Shown here: positions 26,741 through 38,288 of the stretch, one piece after another
Numbering within the stretch: the first letter of the stretch is position 1
Layout of the letters: each line of letters opens with the position of its first letter
Assembly: GCA_013287085.1 (NCBI GenBank)
Contig: JABDEM010000012.1
Location: 1 to 38,603, forward strand
Reading direction: 5' to 3'
Length of the DNA stretch: 38,603 nt
Source of the DNA: Gammaproteobacteria bacterium
GTDB taxonomy: Bacteria > Pseudomonadota > Gammaproteobacteria > DSM-16500
Notes under the pieces: generated by a model
What the model saw: only the letters and a program-made list of their open reading frames with translations
Databases searched by the model: none
Told to the model about the DNA's origin: nothing
Translations under genes and position numbers: made by a program

Positions 26741-28747
26741 ATGAAAAGAAAACTACTGGTTACGAATGCCTTACCCTACGCGAATGGCCCTTTACACCTA
26801 GGGCATATGGTGGGGTATATTCAAGCGGATATTTGGGTGCGGTTTCAAAAAATGCTGGGGCATGATTGTACTTATATTTGTGGGAGTGACAGTCATGGAA
26901 CCCCCATTATGATTCAAGCGGATAAATTAAAAATTACTCCTGAAGAATTAGTAAAAAATATGTATAACGATCAGGTGCGGGATTTTAATGATTTTTTGGT
27001 GGCGTTTGATAATTATTACAGCACTCACTCTCCGGAAAACCAAGCCTTTGTAGAAACGATTTTTAAGCGCCATGTGGCGAAAGATAATATTGCGAAACGC
27101 GTGATTAGTCAGGCTTATGATCCTGTTAAAAATATGTTTTTACCCGATCGATTTATTAAAGGCGAATGTCCCCGTTGTGGGGCGAAAGATCAGTATGGGG
27201 ATAATTGTGAAGTGTGTGGGGCGACTTATGCGCCTACGGATTTAAAAAATCCTTACTCGGTTTTATCTGGGGTAAAACCTATAGAGAAAGAATCAGAGCA
27301 TTATTTTTTCAAGCTCGATAAATTTAATAGCATGCTGCACGAATGGACGCGTGCGGGGCATTTACAAACGGAAGTCACGAATAAACTCGATGAATGGTTT
27401 AAAGACGGTTTGCATGATTGGGATATTTCACGCGATGCGCCTTATTTTGGATTTAAAATTCCAGGTGAAGAAAATAAATATTTTTATGTTTGGTTAGATG
27501 CGCCTATGGGTTATATGGCGAGTTTTAAAAATTTGTGTGATAAAGAAAAGAAATTAAATTTTGATGAGTATTGGGCTAAAGACAGTAAAGTTGAGCTTTA
27601 TCATTTTATTGGTAAAGATATTATTTATTTTCATGCTCTATTTTGGCCTGCGGTATTAAGTGGGGCAGATTTTAGAACGCCTACGGCTATATTTGCGAAT
27701 GGGTTTTTGACCGTTGATGGTCAGAAAATGTCAAAATCGCGCGGGACATTTATTAAAGCCCGTACTTATTTAAACCATTTAAATCCTGAATATTTAAGAT
27801 ATTATTTTGCAGCAAAATTAAGTGAACGCATTGAAGATCTAGATATTAACTTTGATGATTTTTCAAATCGGGTGAATTCAGATTTAGTCGGTAAATTTGT
27901 TAATATTGCGAGCCGTTGCGCGAGCTTCCTGCAGAAAAATTTTAATAATCAATTATCAAGCGCTTTAAGTGAAAAGAAATTATTTGAAGAGTTTTCACTC
28001 GCAGGCGAGCAAATAGCTAAAAAATACGAAGACCTAGAATTTAGCCAAGCCATTCGTCAAATTATGCTGTTAGCCGACAAAGCGAATCAATATATTGACG
28101 AGAAAAAACCTTGGGCTGCGATGAAAGATCCAGCGCGACACACTGAAGTCCAAGATGTTTGTAGCATGGGGATTAATTTATTTAGATTATTAATGATTTA
28201 TTTAAAACCTGTATTGCCAGAAACCGCCAAGAAAGTGGAAGGTTTTTTAAATATTTCAGCACTAACTTGGCTTGATAAAAATACGCCCTTGTTAAATCAC
28301 ACCTTAAAAACCTTTGAACCGCTGTTACAACGTTTAGATAAAACCCAAATTGAGGAAATGAAAATGTCAGCACAAGGTGATATTACCGAAAGCAAAAGCA
28401 CGGCTAACCCTTTTAAAGAAACGATTTCTATTGATGATTTTGCCAAAATTGATTTGCGCGTAGCTAAAATCTTACAGGCAGAATATGTAGAAGGCTCGGA
28501 TAAATTATTGCGTCTTGAAGTCGATTTAGGTTCTGAAAAAAGACAGATTTTTTCAGGGATTAAAGCGGGCTACGAGCCAGATAAACTTATTGGCCGTTTG
28601 ACAGTAGTTGTTGCCAATTTAGCGCCGCGCAAAATGCGCTTTGGTGAATCGCAAGGCATGGTGATTTTAGCGGTCGGCTCTGAAAGCAAAGATTTATGGT
28701 TACTAAGCCCTGATTCAGGTGCTGAACCCGGGATGAAAGTGCAATAA
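26741..28747 (+). CDS. metG: Methionyl-tRNA synthetase
   Basis: A 668-residue class I synthetase. Motifs in order: HIGH-type HLGH (19-22), a zinc knuckle with C143, C146, C156 and C159 in the connective domain, KMSKS (329-333), the helical anticodon-binding domain (about 380-540), and a C-terminal EMAP-II/Trbp111-like tRNA-binding domain (about 568-668, [12 protein letters not shown] onward) that dimerises the enzyme. Length agrees with E. coli MetG (677). The start lies behind a weak ribosome site (GTGGAAAT). Confidence 0.97.
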   Translation: MKRKLLVTNALPYANGPLHLGHMVGYIQADIWVRFQKMLGHDCTYICGSDSHGTPIMIQADKLKITPEELVKNMYNDQVRDFNDFLVAFDNYYSTHSPENQAFVETIFKRHVAKDNIAKRVISQAYDPVKNMFLPDRFIKGECPRCGAKDQYGDNCEVCGATYAPTDLKNPYSVLSGVKPIEKESEHYFFKLDKFNSMLHEWTRAGHLQTEVTNKLDEWFKDGLHDWDISRDAPYFGFKIPGEENKYFYVWLDAPMGYMASFKNLCDKEKKLNFDEYWAKDSKVELYHFIGKDIIYFHALFWPAVLSGADFRTPTAIFANGFLTVDGQKMSKSRGTFIKARTYLNHLNPEYLRYYFAAKLSERIEDLDINFDDFSNRVNSDLVGKFVNIASRCASFLQKNFNNQLSSALSEKKLFEEFSLAGEQIAKKYEDLEFSQAIRQIMLLADKANQYIDEKKPWAAMKDPARHTEVQDVCSMGINLFRLLMIYLKPVLPETAKKVEGFLNISALTWLDKNTPLLNHTLKTFEPLLQRLDKTQIEEMKMSAQGDITESKSTANPFKETISIDDFAKIDLRVAKILQAEYVEGSDKLLRLEVDLGSEKRQIFSGIKAGYEPDKLIGRLTVVVANLAPRKMRFGESQGMVILAVGSESKDLWLLSPDSGAEPGMKVQ

Positions 28748-28748
28748 C

Positions 28749-29132
28749 ATGAGCGCGGATTTCTTAGAAAAATTAGCCGATAAAAATAGACCGCGATTAC
28801 AAGCGGTTATTCGCGAAGCAGAATGCATTGGTTGCGTAAAATGCATTAAAGCATGCCCTGTTGATGCTATTTTGGGTAGCGCTAAACAAATGCATACCGT
28901 GATCGCGAAAGATTGCACCGGTTGTGAATTGTGCGTTGAACCTTGTCCTGTAGATTGTATCGATATGGTTTCTGTTGCTGAGCCGATGAGTGATGAATTT
29001 AGAGATCGCGCCCTAAATCGTTTTAATTTAAGAGAAAAACGTTTACAAGTTGAGCCGGTTAAGAAAATTCAATTAGATCGAAAAGCTTATATTCTAGCGG
29101 CGATTAAAAGAGCAAAAGCAAAAAAAGCTTAA
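28749..29132 (+). CDS. RnfB-like dicluster ferredoxin, soluble
   Basis: A 127-residue protein with two 4Fe-4S motifs, C26-C29-C32-C36 and C56-C59-C62-C66. The spacing and sequence ([32 protein letters not shown]) resemble the C-terminal ferredoxin domain of RnfB. The membrane anchor and the first Fe-S domain of true RnfB are missing, and no other rnf gene is in the window, so a free electron carrier is more likely than an Rnf complex subunit. The C-terminus is basic ([10 protein letters not shown]). It begins one base after the metG stop and overlaps the yhdP 3' end by four bases, convergently. Confidence 0.85.
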   Translation: MSADFLEKLADKNRPRLQAVIREAECIGCVKCIKACPVDAILGSAKQMHTVIAKDCTGCELCVEPCPVDCIDMVSVAEPMSDEFRDRALNRFNLREKRLQVEPVKKIQLDRKAYILAAIKRAKAKKA

Positions 29133-32100
29133 ACTTTTGCCCAGTTAGGATTACTCCAAGGGCCAGTAACGCGGTAATGATAAGAAACAACTTTTGAAAC
29201 ACCGCCGCCAATGATTTTCTCAACCGCTAATGCGGCAAGGCCTGCGATAGGATTAAAGCCGGTTGCAACCGTTGCAACCACCGGTAAACTGGATGTCACA
29301 TAAGGCGTCACTATCATTAAAAAATCATAATCTTTATTTTGTAATCCGATACGGCCATTAATCGTCACTTTTGCGATTGGGCCATTAAGATCTAAATCAT
29401 TAGTATAAGCATTGCCATTTTTTAAAGAAAAATCCGCGGCAATAGCATCAAAACTAAAACCTTTTTCAAATACATCACTGAAATCTAAACTTAAACGTCT
29501 TGGGATTTCTTGTAAACTAAAAATACTGAGCATGCGGCCTAAGCCCATTTGGGCTTCATTGCTACTGCTTAAATTGATAATTCTTCCAGGACCAATTTTC
29601 ATGGCGACATTGCCAGATAAACCGGCTGAAGTTGGACTATAAGGCGCATCCGCCCATTGTAAATTAAATCCAACACTTGCATTGCGACCGACTAAATTCG
29701 AAGCAGAAAATCCCCAATCTCGCAAAAGATTGCTGAGCTGAGTCGTTTCAATGGTTCCTTGTAGATTCGTTTGATATTGCTTACCTGATAAATGCCAATC
29801 GCCCTTGGCGGATAATCTTAGCGAAGGCGAACTAATTTTTAAATTTTTAATAGACATGCCTGTTAGGTTAGGTATAGAAGTTAATTCAATTCGTCCTAAT
29901 CTTTTATCACCATAATGTACATCTGCACCCGTAAATACTAAGGGTGCTATGGTTTTAGGATTGATTTTTTCACCACTCATGCCGGAAGGTAAATATAATC
30001 TTTGGAAATCCGCGTGCAAGCCTTCGGCTGGTGAACTTTGTTCTGGCCAATAAATTTTTCCTTCCATATTGGAATTGGTTAAGCCCAACTGCCAATAAGC
30101 ATCCGCGGTCGTTAATTGGATGCGAATTTTGTTTAACTCAAAATCTAATAGCGTTAATTTATTCACCATGATATCGACACTACGCCACAATTTAGTATCG
30201 ATACCACTCGAAGGCGTGAGATGATGTTTATTCGTTGAAAATGAAGCAAAATAATCTTTCCAAATGGGCCAATCAACTTGGTCCATTTTACCGGTAATGA
30301 TAATTCCAGGATTTTTTTGCCACTGCGCATCTAGACTACCTAACCGTATTTCGCCGCCTACGCCTTTTTTATCATTGGTAAACGCTCCGGATAATAAATT
30401 TCCATAATTCAATTTACTCTTTAAGGGCTGCTCTCGCTTCATAAAGAGTTGTAATTTAAAATCACGGGATAAATTCCCAGGTTTTGCAAATGGCATAGGC
30501 GCCATCACTGTCACACCCGATAGATTAGATTGCAGAGTTAATTGCGCAGGCGTTTTTTCATCCGCGGGAAGCTCCAAATGAACTTGATACTTAGCGGCAC
30601 CTTGTAACACTTTATTGAGAGGGATATCTAGCCAATTTTGTAATTCCGGAATAGTAATTTGCCCTAATAATAATGCCTGCACCGATTTTTGTTTTCCCGA
30701 AAAAGAAAGTGTTACCGGCTCGCCTAATAAATCCGCGGTAAATTTTCCAGATTTAATTTCACTCTCACTAAAACCAAATCCGCCCTTCATTTTGGTCAAT
30801 TCAAAATCCCAATCATTCATCATGACTTTACCGTCAGCAATAACCACTTCTGCTTTTAGTTTAGTATTATCAATTTTTGCAAAAGGAGCCATCATGCTAA
30901 TTTTTAATTGCATGTCGCCTGAAAAATTTATACCAGTTAAATTTTTACCTAGGGTTTTTTCTAAAGGGCTTTTATGAATAAAATCGATGCCATTAGCTAA
31001 ATCGCCCTGAATCAACCCATCGAACTGCATAACAGAAGGCGCTGGCGCTCCCACGTTTTGAATGGTTGCACGAACTTGTTTTATCGACGCATTACTAATG
31101 ATTCCAGAAGCCGCATTGATTGTTAAAATTTTTCCAGCTAACACATAGGTTCCATTTAACTTATGAATCATGGGCCAATTGGGCGCATAATGCATTTCTA
31201 AATCCTTGGCAGAACCACTGACCATGACTTTGCCATTATTAATCGAAGCTTTTCCTGATTGAAGTTGACCGCCATCAAACGCTTGCTTTACCCAATGCAC
31301 CATTTTATCTTTCATCACTTTCATCGGTAAATAATGAGTTAAATTCTCAGCATGGAGTACTGAGTATTCAGAGCTTAAATTAATTTTTGCGAGCGACTTA
31401 TTCGAGAAATCACCACTAAAATTAGAGGTAGTCTCGATATCAGCGTTAATAAATCTAAGATTTTGCGCGCTTATTATATTTTTCTTTAATGAAAGTTTTC
31501 CAGAAACAGAGTCAAACCGAAGTGGATACTCAAAAAATTTGGGATAAACCAGCGTCGTATTTTGACTGTTTAACTGTAACTCGCCTTGCTTACCACTCCA
31601 GTTTAAATACCCCGAGATATTTTGGATTTCTGGATATTCTTTAAAAGCGTCAAATGACACATGAGAAAAATCCGTCGCAAGAATAATATTTTCAGTCGTT
31701 ATGGCTTCATGAACGGGTAAATCCAGTTGAAAATTTCTCACCTCTCCTCGGGGTTTAAAACTGATATTTTCTGGCAATAATTTTCCAGCAGATAGCCAAT
31801 CATAGGCGTCTGTTAAATCGAGATAACTCACGGCAATTTTTTTAAGGTTTAGTTGTGAATCAAACGTAGTAGTAAAATCCAGGGTTGGCCAAAGATGGTT
31901 AGGTAAATCAATTAAAATATCGTAGCCAGAAAAAACTTGGTTTTCTTTTTCTCGCGACCAATTTAAGGTGCCACTCGCTCGCGCAATATTACGCGTTTGT
32001 TTAGTTTTGTTTGAAAACAAAGTTAGATCATAAAGCTGTAGTTGACATTCAACGGATTGCCATTGATTTTCTTTCCATTGGGCTGCGATTTTGGTGCTTC

Positions 32101-32884
32101 CCACACCTTGTTGAATTTTCCATCCATGCCAGCTTTGTTCTTGTAGCCACTGCAAAAGAGAAACGCCTTCAAGAGTAAGATCAATGGCAATAGAGGCATG
32201 CGCCAAATCATCCACTTTTCCATACCAATGACTATAGAGTTTTGCTTCGGTGGGTAATTCTTGTTGTAAAACCACATCGCCTTTTAGGGTGTGTGATAAA
32301 CCATCGTTTTTAACAATTAATTTATCAAATAAAACCGTATGCTGAATTCCATTGGCAAAAATAATTCGCACATCAATATCATGCAAGGATAATTTAGGTT
32401 GTGAAGAAATCCAGGCAAACACTTCATTGGTCTTAACCGCAGCGCCCGTTAAACTATCATTTAACATCACATGATAGAGACCTGCTATATTAAATTTATT
32501 ACCCGCCTCTTCGCGCACAATAAAATGCACGCCCTGTATGTTTATCGATTCCAGTGATAGCTTACGGTGCCAAAGCGTTTTAAAAATATTAAGATTGAGA
32601 TGCATTTTCTGAATATTAATAACCGGTTTTTGGGTGGTTTTATTTAAGATGGTCACATGTTCCAAGGTTAAACCGGGTTCATAACCGGACCAGGAAAAAT
32701 ACGCGTCTTCAATCTTAACCGGCGTTTGAAAATTTTGACTAGCCCAAACCTCAAAATCCGGCATATGACGATTAAAAACAGGGGTGAGCAATCGCGTAGC
32801 ACCAATTAACACAGCGGTTATGATGACCACGGCGGCAAAAGAGTACCAACTCCATTTCACTGCTTTTTTTAAATGTTTCTTCAC
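29129..32884 (-). CDS. yhdP: YhdP family AsmA-like phospholipid transport protein
   Basis: A 1251-residue protein with one N-terminal membrane helix (about 14-35) and a very long periplasmic beta-rich region. It ends in the YhdP/AsmA-like C-terminal domain ([20 protein letters not shown], then [16 protein letters not shown] and [19 protein letters not shown]). Family members bridge the periplasm and carry phospholipids to the outer membrane (YhdP, TamB and YdbH in E. coli). Length is close to E. coli YhdP (1266). The rng-yhdP order is conserved; tldD, the usual next gene, is absent. Confidence 0.93.
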   Translation of the reverse strand: MKKHLKKAVKWSWYSFAAVVIITAVLIGATRLLTPVFNRHMPDFEVWASQNFQTPVKIEDAYFSWSGYEPGLTLEHVTILNKTTQKPVINIQKMHLNLNIFKTLWHRKLSLESINIQGVHFIVREEAGNKFNIAGLYHVMLNDSLTGAAVKTNEVFAWISSQPKLSLHDIDVRIIFANGIQHTVLFDKLIVKNDGLSHTLKGDVVLQQELPTEAKLYSHWYGKVDDLAHASIAIDLTLEGVSLLQWLQEQSWHGWKIQQGVGSTKIAAQWKENQWQSVECQLQLYDLTLFSNKTKQTRNIARASGTLNWSREKENQVFSGYDILIDLPNHLWPTLDFTTTFDSQLNLKKIAVSYLDLTDAYDWLSAGKLLPENISFKPRGEVRNFQLDLPVHEAITTENIILATDFSHVSFDAFKEYPEIQNISGYLNWSGKQGELQLNSQNTTLVYPKFFEYPLRFDSVSGKLSLKKNIISAQNLRFINADIETTSNFSGDFSNKSLAKINLSSEYSVLHAENLTHYLPMKVMKDKMVHWVKQAFDGGQLQSGKASINNGKVMVSGSAKDLEMHYAPNWPMIHKLNGTYVLAGKILTINAASGIISNASIKQVRATIQNVGAPAPSVMQFDGLIQGDLANGIDFIHKSPLEKTLGKNLTGINFSGDMQLKISMMAPFAKIDNTKLKAEVVIADGKVMMNDWDFELTKMKGGFGFSESEIKSGKFTADLLGEPVTLSFSGKQKSVQALLLGQITIPELQNWLDIPLNKVLQGAAKYQVHLELPADEKTPAQLTLQSNLSGVTVMAPMPFAKPGNLSRDFKLQLFMKREQPLKSKLNYGNLLSGAFTNDKKGVGGEIRLGSLDAQWQKNPGIIITGKMDQVDWPIWKDYFASFSTNKHHLTPSSGIDTKLWRSVDIMVNKLTLLDFELNKIRIQLTTADAYWQLGLTNSNMEGKIYWPEQSSPAEGLHADFQRLYLPSGMSGEKINPKTIAPLVFTGADVHYGDKRLGRIELTSIPNLTGMSIKNLKISSPSLRLSAKGDWHLSGKQYQTNLQGTIETTQLSNLLRDWGFSASNLVGRNASVGFNLQWADAPYSPTSAGLSGNVAMKIGPGRIINLSSSNEAQMGLGRMLSIFSLQEIPRRLSLDFSDVFEKGFSFDAIAADFSLKNGNAYTNDLDLNGPIAKVTINGRIGLQNKDYDFLMIVTPYVTSSLPVVATVATGFNPIAGLAALAVEKIIGGGVSKVVSYHYRVTGPWSNPNWAKV

Positions 32885-32914
32885 GGAAAACCGACGTCCT
32901 ATGTCACCCTAAAG

Positions 32915-34015
32915 TTATAGGGGTAGAATACCATACTGTTCGCGTCCATAAGACTCTTCTGCGTGTAATTTAATGGGTTTTCCTAAAAATTCAGACAAAG
33001 TCCCTAACTCTTCTATAACATCAGCGGAAGCTTGAATTAAATACCCTGACCAAGGTGTTTCTGCATCAATCTGTCTGATTTTATTAAAAATTTCATAAGT
33101 GACCGTCTCAATCGTTTTAACAGAACCCCGCTTTTGACAACAGGGACAGGGTTCACATAAAACCGCCTCTAAACTTTTACGCACCCGTCTTCTCGTCATT
33201 TGGATTAAACCTAAGGATGAAAGTTCGCTGATTTGCACTTTCAGAGGGTCTTTTAACATTTCAGCGGTGAAAGTTTGCAATAATGCTGCGCGCTGATCCA
33301 AATCCACGGTATCAATAAAATCAATCACAATAATGCCAGCTAAATTTCTTAAACGTATTTGACGTGCGATAACAGGAATGGCTTCAAGATTAGCATCCAT
33401 TACCTCTCCTAAAAAAGATCCCGTATTAACATCGACAGTCACCATGGCTTCTGTTTGATCAATAATTAAATAAGCACCCGATTTTAAGAGCACTTCTCTT
33501 TTTAATAAGCTTTGAATTTCCGCATCCAATCCATAGTGAGTAAAAAGCGGCATTTTTTCCGAGTAATATTCCAATAAACCCTTTAAATTAGAAATTTGCT
33601 GCAACTTCTCAAGTATTTTTTTATTATCAACCCGAATTTTTTTAACTTTAGGAGACAGCCAGTATTTCAAAACTCGTAATTCAGATTGATCTGAACCGGG
33701 AATAATCCGCATAGTGACTTTAGGTCCTTTGGTCCCTACGGCATCTTTATAAACCTGTACCGTAATCATTTGTCCTTCTAGTAGATTGGGTCCTTGAATA
33801 TCTTTAAAAGGCAAATAAGCTGTGCGTTCTAAACCGATATCCACAAAAACGGCCTGCATTTTGTCAACAATACGTTTTACTTTAGCTTGATAAATATTTC
33901 CTAACAAACTTTGTTGATTAAGCCGTTCAATATGAAATTCTTGTAAAGTTTGATTCACTAGATAGGCAAGGCGAATTTCTTTTTCTGAAGCATTAATAAG
34001 AATTTCATCAGACAT
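32915..34015 (-). CDS. rng: Ribonuclease G lacking the 5'-sensor region
   Basis: A 366-residue RNase E/G family protein against 489 in E. coli. The S1 domain (about 35-105, GNIYQAKVKRIVDKMQAVFV) is present. The DNase I-like catalytic core is also present, with metal ligands D195 (TVDVNTG) and D232 (VIDFID) and the zinc-link cysteines in CEPCPCCQKRG (287-293). Between VGTKGPKVTM (about 94-102) and RVLKYWL (about 114-120) roughly 110 residues are missing relative to E. coli. These include the 5'-sensor that binds 5'-monophosphate ends. The frame is open throughout, so this is a shortened but apparently intact gene. It starts directly after mreD; maf is absent. Confidence 0.92.
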   Translation of the reverse strand: MSDEILINASEKEIRLAYLVNQTLQEFHIERLNQQSLLGNIYQAKVKRIVDKMQAVFVDIGLERTAYLPFKDIQGPNLLEGQMITVQVYKDAVGTKGPKVTMRIIPGSDQSELRVLKYWLSPKVKKIRVDNKKILEKLQQISNLKGLLEYYSEKMPLFTHYGLDAEIQSLLKREVLLKSGAYLIIDQTEAMVTVDVNTGSFLGEVMDANLEAIPVIARQIRLRNLAGIIVIDFIDTVDLDQRAALLQTFTAEMLKDPLKVQISELSSLGLIQMTRRRVRKSLEAVLCEPCPCCQKRGSVKTIETVTYEIFNKIRQIDAETPWSGYLIQASADVIEELGTLSEFLGKPIKLHAEESYGREQYGILPL

Positions 34016-34498
34016 TTAGGAAGCCATTCTAAGACGACTACGACGTTTAAAACTTTTAAGAATACTCGCAACGCCCGGCCATAACAGCATGCTCACAAAA
34101 GAAGATGCCCAGTACCATTTAGTCTTAGGCAATTCACCAATAAATCCTTGTATACAATAAATGAGAAGTTGATAGAGAAATACCATGAGCCAAACACAGA
34201 ACGTTTGTTGCAGTAACGGAAACATTTTGATTCTCGCCTGCATTTTTAATACAAAATAAGAAGTCACAATCATTGCAAACGCATGCTCACCCAACAAAGT
34301 GCCGTTTAATAAATCCAACATAATACCCACAATACAAGCAGCACCCAAATTAACGCGTTGCGGAGAAGTCACATTCCAATAAATTAACACCAACATAATC
34401 CAAGCCGGACGAAACCAAATTGCCCATTCGGGCATGGGTACTAGTGTTAGCATAAATGCTAATAAAAATGAGATAAAAATTAATAACCATTTACGCAT
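34016..34498 (-). CDS. mreD: Rod shape-determining protein MreD
   Basis: A 160-residue integral membrane protein with five or six hydrophobic helices, starting RKWLLIFISFLLAFMLTLVP. It also has the conserved N/D-rich turn IMLDLLNGTLLGEHAF of MreD. It works with MreB and MreC in the elongasome guiding lateral wall synthesis. It overlaps the mreC 3' end by 8 bases, and its stop directly abuts the rng start, so mreBCD-rng form one operon. Confidence 0.94.
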   Translation of the reverse strand: MRKWLLIFISFLLAFMLTLVPMPEWAIWFRPAWIMLVLIYWNVTSPQRVNLGAACIVGIMLDLLNGTLLGEHAFAMIVTSYFVLKMQARIKMFPLLQQTFCVWLMVFLYQLLIYCIQGFIGELPKTKWYWASSFVSMLLWPGVASILKSFKRRSRLRMAS

Positions 34499-35345
34499 TT
34501 TTATGCTCTTTAATCTCTGAAGCGGATTTATTGGGCCAAACGACTAACACTTGGCGGCTTTGATCTAAACGTGCTTTGGACTGTAATTTAATATCGGCAA
34601 ATGCTAACCCTAAATCATGCACTACACTAACCACCTCTCCCACCGGATAACCTTCGGGATAATTTTGTCCCAATCCTGAAGTCACAAATAAATCGCCGAT
34701 GCGAATATCTGTCGTGTGAGAAATATTAACTAAACGTAATTGATTACTATAAGAATCACCGACGGCAATAGCACGAATATTATTTCTGGTGTCTTGAACA
34801 GGAATTCCACTTTGTGGGTCGTTAATCAACATCACGCGACTGGTTGCAGGAGAAACTTGAATAATTTGACCCATCACGCCATTCGCATCTAAAACAGGCA
34901 AGCCTATGGATACGTTATCATGACTGCCTTTATCTAAAATCACTTGGCGAATAAAAGGATCAGAATCAACAGCAAGCAATTGCGCGATCACCATTTTACC
35001 CTGAATTTGCGCGGATGAACGTAATAAAGTTTTAAGTTGATTATTTTCAGATTCTAGCGCCACTAAACGCTGCATTTGGGCTTTTAATAATAATTGCTGA
35101 GCTTTTAAATCTAGATTTTCATTAAGCAAAGCTTGTCGCGAACTCATTAATTGGCTGACGTTATCAATTAAGTTAATAGGCCAGCTCACCAGATATTGTA
35201 AAGAAGTGAGAGGCGCGGTTAGCACGACGCGCATTTGATTCAACGTATTCGTGCGTTGATCTAATATCATCATGATAATAGTTAAAACTGCGAACATAAA
35301 TGCTCGCAGTCCTAAGTACGATTCCTTAGTGAAAAGAAGTTTAAT
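34491..35345 (-). CDS. mreC: Rod shape-determining protein MreC, apparent ATT start
   Basis: About 284 residues. MreC is a bitopic periplasmic protein that links MreB to wall synthases. It has one membrane helix, a coiled coil (about 65-105) and a beta-rich core with VSIGLPVLDANGVMGQI and FVTSGLGQNYPEGYPVGEV. The first in-frame ATG (35297) would remove the cytoplasmic N-terminus. Reading upstream gives IKLLFTKESYLGLRAFMF, which lines up with E. coli MreC (MKPIFSRG...), the initial isoleucine (ATT, 35345-35343) at the place of methionine. AGAGGT at 35357-35352 is six bases before this ATT. No ATG, GTG or TTG exists in frame between the upstream stop and 35297. Confidence 0.9.
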   Translation of the reverse strand: MKLLFTKESYLGLRAFMFAVLTIIMMILDQRTNTLNQMRVVLTAPLTSLQYLVSWPINLIDNVSQLMSSRQALLNENLDLKAQQLLLKAQMQRLVALESENNQLKTLLRSSAQIQGKMVIAQLLAVDSDPFIRQVILDKGSHDNVSIGLPVLDANGVMGQIIQVSPATSRVMLINDPQSGIPVQDTRNNIRAIAVGDSYSNQLRLVNISHTTDIRIGDLFVTSGLGQNYPEGYPVGEVVSVVHDLGLAFADIKLQSKARLDQSRQVLVVWPNKSASEIKEHKNA

Positions 35346-35351
35346 GGCAAC

Positions 35352-35355
35352 ACCT

Positions 35356-35357
<2 letters not shown>
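35352..35357 (-). promoter_or_regulatory. Shine-Dalgarno that selects an ATT start for mreC
   Basis: AGAGGT on the minus strand overlaps the mreB stop codon (TAG, 35358-35356) and lies six bases before ATT. By contrast the nearest purine run before the ATG at 35297 is AGGA about 12 bases away. Confidence 0.65.
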
Positions 35358-36408
<1,051 letters not shown>

Positions 36409-36462
36409 TTAGCCTTCCTTTACTTTCATTTTTTGGATGTATTGCTGGATTCTAATCAAATA

Positions 36463-36492
36463 TTGGGAAGTTCGCCAGAGCTAAGGTATAAT
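36463..36492 (+). promoter_or_regulatory. Candidate sigma70 promoter for gatCAB
   Basis: TTGGGA (36463-36468), 18 bases, TATAAT (36487-36492); the -10 is perfect and the -35 matches at 4 of 6. The predicted start point near 36499 argues against the in-frame ATG at 36506 as the gatC start. Confidence 0.6.
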
Positions 36493-36526
36493 TCCCACCT
36501 CTTTTATGCCGGACGGAGAAATCTCC

Positions 36527-36832
36527 ATGTCGCTTACGACAGATGCTGTAAAAAAAATTGCCCATTTAGCAAGATTGAACCTCAATGAAAAAGAATTGGT
36601 GACTTTTACTAGCCAACTTTCAAATATCTTGGATTTTGTAGAACAAATGAACAAAACCGATACAAAAAACGTCGCTCCCTTAGCTCATCCTTTGGATATT
36701 AACCAAAGGCTACGCGACGATGTGGTCACAGAACCCGATCAGCGCGCGGCTTTTCAAGCCATCGCCCCTCAAGTTGAGGCGGGATTATATTTAGTTCCCA
36801 AAGTGATAGAAACAGACGAAGTCGAGGCCTAA
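36527..36832 (+). CDS. gatC: Asp-tRNA(Asn)/Glu-tRNA(Gln) amidotransferase subunit C
   Basis: A 101-residue protein from the chosen start. GatC wraps around and stabilises GatA-GatB. The family pattern [17 protein letters not shown], then [19 protein letters not shown] and PLAHP, is clear. GGAG eight bases before ATG 36527 sets the start; the open frame continues seven codons further, to an ATG lying only about seven bases from the predicted transcription start. The site GGAGAAATCTCC could fold into a 4-bp hairpin that hides the Shine-Dalgarno. The gatA ATG follows three bases after the stop. Confidence 0.93.
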   Translation: MSLTTDAVKKIAHLARLNLNEKELVTFTSQLSNILDFVEQMNKTDTKNVAPLAHPLDINQRLRDDVVTEPDQRAAFQAIAPQVEAGLYLVPKVIETDEVEA

Positions 36833-36835
36833 GCT

Positions 36836-38287
36836 ATGGACTATAAGACAATTGCACAATTAAAAAACGATTTGCACACTAAAAAAATATCGAGCGTAGA
36901 GCTCACTCAGTCTTTTTTAAAGCGCATTAAACAATATGACAAAGAATTAAATAGTTTTATCACCGTAACTGAGGAAGTCGCGCTTAAAAATGCAGCGGAG
37001 GCGGATGTTCGTATTGCTAAAGGCACCGCCGTAGCGCTAACGGGTATCCCCATGGCGCAAAAAGATATTTTTTGTACTACCGGCATTAAAACCAGTTGCG
37101 GCTCAAAAATTTTAGATAATTTTATTTCGCCCTATGATGCAACTTCTTATAAACAATTTAAAGATGCGGGTACTGTTTTATTAGGCAAAACCAATATGGA
37201 TGAATTTGCGATGGGTTCATCCAACGAGACAAGTTATTATGGTCCGGTTAAAAATCCTTGGGATTTAGAAAGAGTTCCAGGGGGATCATCCGGTGGTTCT
37301 GCTGCGGCAGTTGCAGCTTACTTAACTCCTGCTGCGACAGGCACCGATACCGGTGGTTCAATTAGACAACCTGCTGCGCTCTCTGGCATTACCGGAATTA
37401 AACCTACCTACGGTCGCGTATCACGTTACGGCATGATTGCGTTTGCATCCTCACTCGATCAAGGCGGCGTATTTGCACGCAGCGCTGAAGATACGGCTTT
37501 ATTATTAAATGTCATGGCAGGGTTTGACGAAAAAGATTCAACTAGCATCAATAAACCCGTGCCTGATTATACTAAAACGCTTAATGATTCTTTAGAGGGT
37601 TTACGTATTGGTTTGCCTAAAGAATATTTTGATGCGGGATTGGATCCTGAAATTGAAAAAGCGATACAAGCTGCTATCAAAGAATATGAAAAAATGGGCG
37701 CAAAAATTATTAATATAGATTTGCCCAATACCGGTTTATCCATTCCAGCTTATTATGTAATTGCACCTGCTGAATGCTCTTCAAATTTAGCGCGTTTTGA
37801 TGGCGTGCGTTATGGGTATAGATGCAAAGATCCTGTAGACCTTGAAGATCTTTACAAACGTTCGCGCACGGAAGGTTTTGGCAGTGAAGTAAAACGTCGA
37901 ATTATGATTGGTACTTATGCATTATCTGCAGGCTACTATGATGCTTATTATTTAAAAGCCCAAAAAGCGCGTTGTTTAATTCGCGATGATTTCGTGGAAG
38001 CTTTCAAAAAAGTAGATGTGATTATGGGGCCTACGGCACCCTCTCCTGCTTTTAAAATTGGCGAAAAATCCAATGATCCTATTAGCATGTATTTATCGGA
38101 TATTTATACGATTGCGGTTAATTTAGCAGGTTTACCTGGCATGTCTATTCCGGCCGGTTTCGTCAATAATTTACCCGTCGGTTTACAATTAATTGGTAAT
38201 TATTTCGAAGAAGCGAAATTATTAACTATTGCTCATCAATATCAAAAAAATACAAACTGGCACACTATGATGCCGAAGGGGTTTTAA
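36836..38287 (+). CDS. gatA: Asp-tRNA(Asn)/Glu-tRNA(Gln) amidotransferase subunit A
   Basis: A 483-residue amidase that frees ammonia from glutamine for transfer to misacylated tRNA. The amidase-signature triad is intact: K76 (GIPMAQKD), S151 ([10 protein letters not shown]) and S175 ([13 protein letters not shown]), with the same spacing as known GatA. Length is standard. Presence of GatCAB implies that Asn-tRNA or Gln-tRNA, or both, are made by the indirect route. It is followed by gatB after one base. Confidence 0.97.
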   Translation: MDYKTIAQLKNDLHTKKISSVELTQSFLKRIKQYDKELNSFITVTEEVALKNAAEADVRIAKGTAVALTGIPMAQKDIFCTTGIKTSCGSKILDNFISPYDATSYKQFKDAGTVLLGKTNMDEFAMGSSNETSYYGPVKNPWDLERVPGGSSGGSAAAVAAYLTPAATGTDTGGSIRQPAALSGITGIKPTYGRVSRYGMIAFASSLDQGGVFARSAEDTALLLNVMAGFDEKDSTSINKPVPDYTKTLNDSLEGLRIGLPKEYFDAGLDPEIEKAIQAAIKEYEKMGAKIINIDLPNTGLSIPAYYVIAPAECSSNLARFDGVRYGYRCKDPVDLEDLYKRSRTEGFGSEVKRRIMIGTYALSAGYYDAYYLKAQKARCLIRDDFVEAFKKVDVIMGPTAPSPAFKIGEKSNDPISMYLSDIYTIAVNLAGLPGMSIPAGFVNNLPVGLQLIGNYFEEAKLLTIAHQYQKNTNWHTMMPKGF

Positions 38288-38288
38288 G

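Noticed and set aside
30615-30977. Plus-strand 120-codon open frame inside yhdP
   Set aside because: Antisense shadow; the yhdP frame is continuous and matches its family in length.
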